Source of the DNA: JAHEIJ01 sp040235565
GTDB taxonomy: Bacteria > Pseudomonadota > Gammaproteobacteria > UBA6429 > Thiohalophilaceae
Reading direction: 5' to 3'
DNA length: 16,574 nucleotides
NCBI GenBank assembly: GCA_040235565.1
Contig: JBECLA010000075.1
Location: 1 to 16,574 of the forward strand
Part shown: positions 15,305-16,574 of the stretch, piece after piece
Layout of the letters: each line of letters opens with the position of its first letter
Numbering within the stretch: position 1 is the first letter of the stretch
Made by a program: the position numbers and the translations under genes
Notes under the pieces: generated by a model
The model's database searches: none
Told to the model about the DNA's origin: nothing
The model's input: the letters and a program-made list of their open reading frames with translations, nothing else

Positions 15305-15334
15305 CCTTTTAGCACGTAACCGGATGGCAGTGGC

Positions 15335-16027
15335 TTGAATATCGAGACTTCATTCCTGGCGGCTTTTCTGGTCGGTTTAATGGGAGGTGTCCATTGCGTT
15401 GGCATGTGTGGCGGTATTGTTGGTGCTCTCAGCTTCGGGTTACCGGAGCATCTGAGGCAGCAACCGCGTCGTATGTTGCCATACCTGTTGGCCTATAATC
15501 TGGCACGCATTTTGAGTTATACCCTGGCGGGCATTTTACTGGGCGGGATCAGCGCGCTGACTCTGCAACTGCTGGCAATTAATCAGCTGCAACAGATCCT
15601 GTTGGTATTCGCCGGTATATTTATGATCCTGCTGGGATTATACGTTGCTGGTTGGTGGCGGATTCTGCTGCGGCTCGAACAGGCAGGCGGGCTGATCTGG
15701 CGACGCATTGAACCGTTGGGGCGACGTTTTTTACCGGTGCGTTCGGTCTGGCATGCGTTTTTATTAGGCTTGTTATGGGGCTGGTTGCCCTGTGGCCTGG
15801 TTTACAGCGTGCTGATCTGGTCGATGGCCAGTGGCGGCGCGCTCCAGGGTGGTCTGCTGATGTTGAGTTTTGGCCTGGGGACCTTACCCAATCTACTGGC
15901 AATGGGCCTGTTTGCCGCGACCATCAGTCGCTGGGTGCGTTATCCCTGGGTACGTTGGCTTGCCGGTGGGATGATTGTCGGCCTGGGCATCGTCGAATTG
16001 TTACGAGGATGGCATGCCGCTATCTGA
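15335..16027 (+). CDS. TauE/SafE or DsbD-like (PF13386-type) membrane protein with Cys motifs
   Basis: The 230-residue protein has about six membrane helices. Its first helix carries HCVGMCGG at 20-27, and a second conserved site GWLPCGLVYS lies at 149-158. This His/Cys pattern marks the group often annotated as sulfite exporter TauE/SafE, UreH-like or DsbD_2, which frequently sits near cbb3-oxidase assembly genes (ccoI, ccoS) and is thought to handle metal or thiol chemistry. No such genes are in this window. YNLARILSY at 54-62 is also typical. The protein is unlike the other TauE/SafE member at 6801. The start is TTG 15335, since no in-frame ATG lies before the HCVGMCGG motif; GGATGG at 15322-15327 can serve as ribosome site. 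It follows the AmpG-like gene by 30 bases, so co-transcription is likely. Confidence 0.85.
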   Translation: MNIETSFLAAFLVGLMGGVHCVGMCGGIVGALSFGLPEHLRQQPRRMLPYLLAYNLARILSYTLAGILLGGISALTLQLLAINQLQQILLVFAGIFMILLGLYVAGWWRILLRLEQAGGLIWRRIEPLGRRFLPVRSVWHAFLLGLLWGWLPCGLVYSVLIWSMASGGALQGGLLMLSFGLGTLPNLLAMGLFAATISRWVRYPWVRWLAGGMIVGLGIVELLRGWHAAI

Positions 16028-16091
16028 TACAGGATGGGTTTCTTCGCTTGTCACTTTAATTATGAGATGAATATGCTTTGACTTTGGCTGG

Positions 16092-16125
16092 TCGGGTTGG
16101 CCCCGCGTTAGCGGGGACAACCCGA
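16092..16125. terminator. Strong hairpin between convergent genes
   Basis: A 15-position stem runs from 16092-16106 to 16111-16125 with 14 Watson-Crick pairs, one G-A mismatch in the middle and a GTTA loop. It stands in the 113-base gap between the convergent DsbD-like gene and the DUF4426 gene, where a two-way terminator is expected. There is no clean T-run on either side; downstream on + the sequence is merely AT-rich (TGTAAAACAATTTAATTATT). A REP-like or other structured element is the alternative. Confidence 0.5.
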
Positions 16126-16140
16126 TGTAAAACAATTTAA

Positions 16141-16574
16141 TTATTCAGTAAAAAATTGTTGCCGGAACTTCAGGTGAAAAGGATTTTTTTCACCTGTCGG
16201 CGTGATCAGGAAGTCAAAATCCAGTACCTCCCGGTGGCTGATTGAGAACTCACCGATATAGTAAATTGCCGTGTCCTCGACAATTTTTCGTGCTTGCAGG
16301 GTTTTGGTCTGGGCATTCAGATTTGTGGCATGCCCGGTAATGGTAGCCGCCACGGGCTGACCGGTGGTGCCCATGATTTTCTTTTGTACAGAAATATTAA
16401 ACAGGGCGCGATTCTTACTACGCTTGATGCCGTATTGTTTGGCTATCGCCGGCTGCAACATGTCAGTGCTGAATGCGTTGTAGTGCACGACATAATCACT
16501 AAATGTCTTGGATTGCTCGGCCCACAAGGGGGTACTGCTCAGGCTGAAACCCAGAGAAAATACAATGCCGAGCA
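16141..16574 (-). CDS. DUF4426-family periplasmic protein, 5' end beyond the window
   Basis: The open frame continues from the TAA at 16141 to the last base of the window, so the start lies outside or at the very edge. The visible N-terminal part reads LGIVFSLGFSLSSTPLWA before EQSKTF, a convincing signal peptide, so the mature protein begins near EQ and is exported. The mature part (YVVHYNAFSTDMLQPAIA, IKRSKNRALFNISV, the IYYIGEF segment and REVLDFDF) matches the DUF4426 family of gammaproteobacteria such as Pseudomonas. The function of that family is unknown. In Pseudomonas it lies next to metX, metW and rdgB, so metW may lie just beyond the window; this is inference. The TTG at 16527 is inside the signal peptide and is not taken as the start. 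Confidence 0.85.
   Translation of the reverse strand, partial: LGIVFSLGFSLSSTPLWAEQSKTFSDYVVHYNAFSTDMLQPAIAKQYGIKRSKNRALFNISVQKKIMGTTGQPVAATITGHATNLNAQTKTLQARKIVEDTAIYYIGEFSISHREVLDFDFLITPTGEKNPFHLKFRQQFFTE

Noticed and set aside
16092..16125. Possible single type I-E-like CRISPR repeat
   Set aside because: The GC-rich core resembles such repeats, but there is only one copy, with no spacers and no cas genes in the window.

Overview
The window reads as a housekeeping stretch of a gammaproteobacterial chromosome with moderately high GC content. The order coaBC-dut-algC-argB, followed shortly by pyrE and an ExoIII/Crc-family nuclease, is the arrangement known from Pseudomonas and its relatives. 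A SlmA-type regulator, a long membrane-anchored AlgC, and DUF6455 and DUF4426 proteins also point to Gammaproteobacteria. The species cannot be named from sequence alone. No rRNA, tRNA, insertion sequence, CRISPR array, prophage or integron was seen. Coding density is very high: no gap reaches 300 bases, and the longest (16028-16140) is about 113 bases.

Region 1 (43-6067, + strand) is a run of five genes: coaBC (coenzyme A synthesis), dut (dUTP hydrolysis), a long algC (phosphomannomutase/phosphoglucomutase with an N-terminal membrane and periplasmic part), argB (arginine synthesis) and slmA (division-site control). A good sigma70-like promoter lies in front of dut. Region 2 (6072-9034) holds a secreted coiled-coil protein of unknown role (-), a TauE/SafE-family membrane protein (+), pyrE (-) and an ExoIII/Crc-family nuclease (+). 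A 15-base palindrome sits between the divergent pyrE and nuclease genes.

Region 3 (9081-13825, - strand) holds a small membrane-anchored DUF6455 cysteine protein and a four-gene MacAB-like exporter: adaptor, ATPase and two tandem FtsX/MacB-type permeases, with overlapping or touching gene ends. The adaptor carries an R-x3-L-x6-T form of the TolC-docking motif, so it probably works with an outer-membrane channel encoded elsewhere.

Region 4 (13925-16574) holds an AmpG-like MFS permease (+), a second and different TauE/SafE or DsbD-like membrane protein with Cys motifs (+, TTG start), a strong hairpin, and the 3' part of a DUF4426 gene (-) that runs off the window end.

No clearly new multi-gene system was found. 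The points most worth a second look are the Cache-like sensor fused to the sugar-phosphate mutase, the catalytically complete nuclease in the crc position, the symmetric cysteine pair in the exporter adaptor, the palindrome between pyrE and the nuclease, and the hairpin at 16092-16125.
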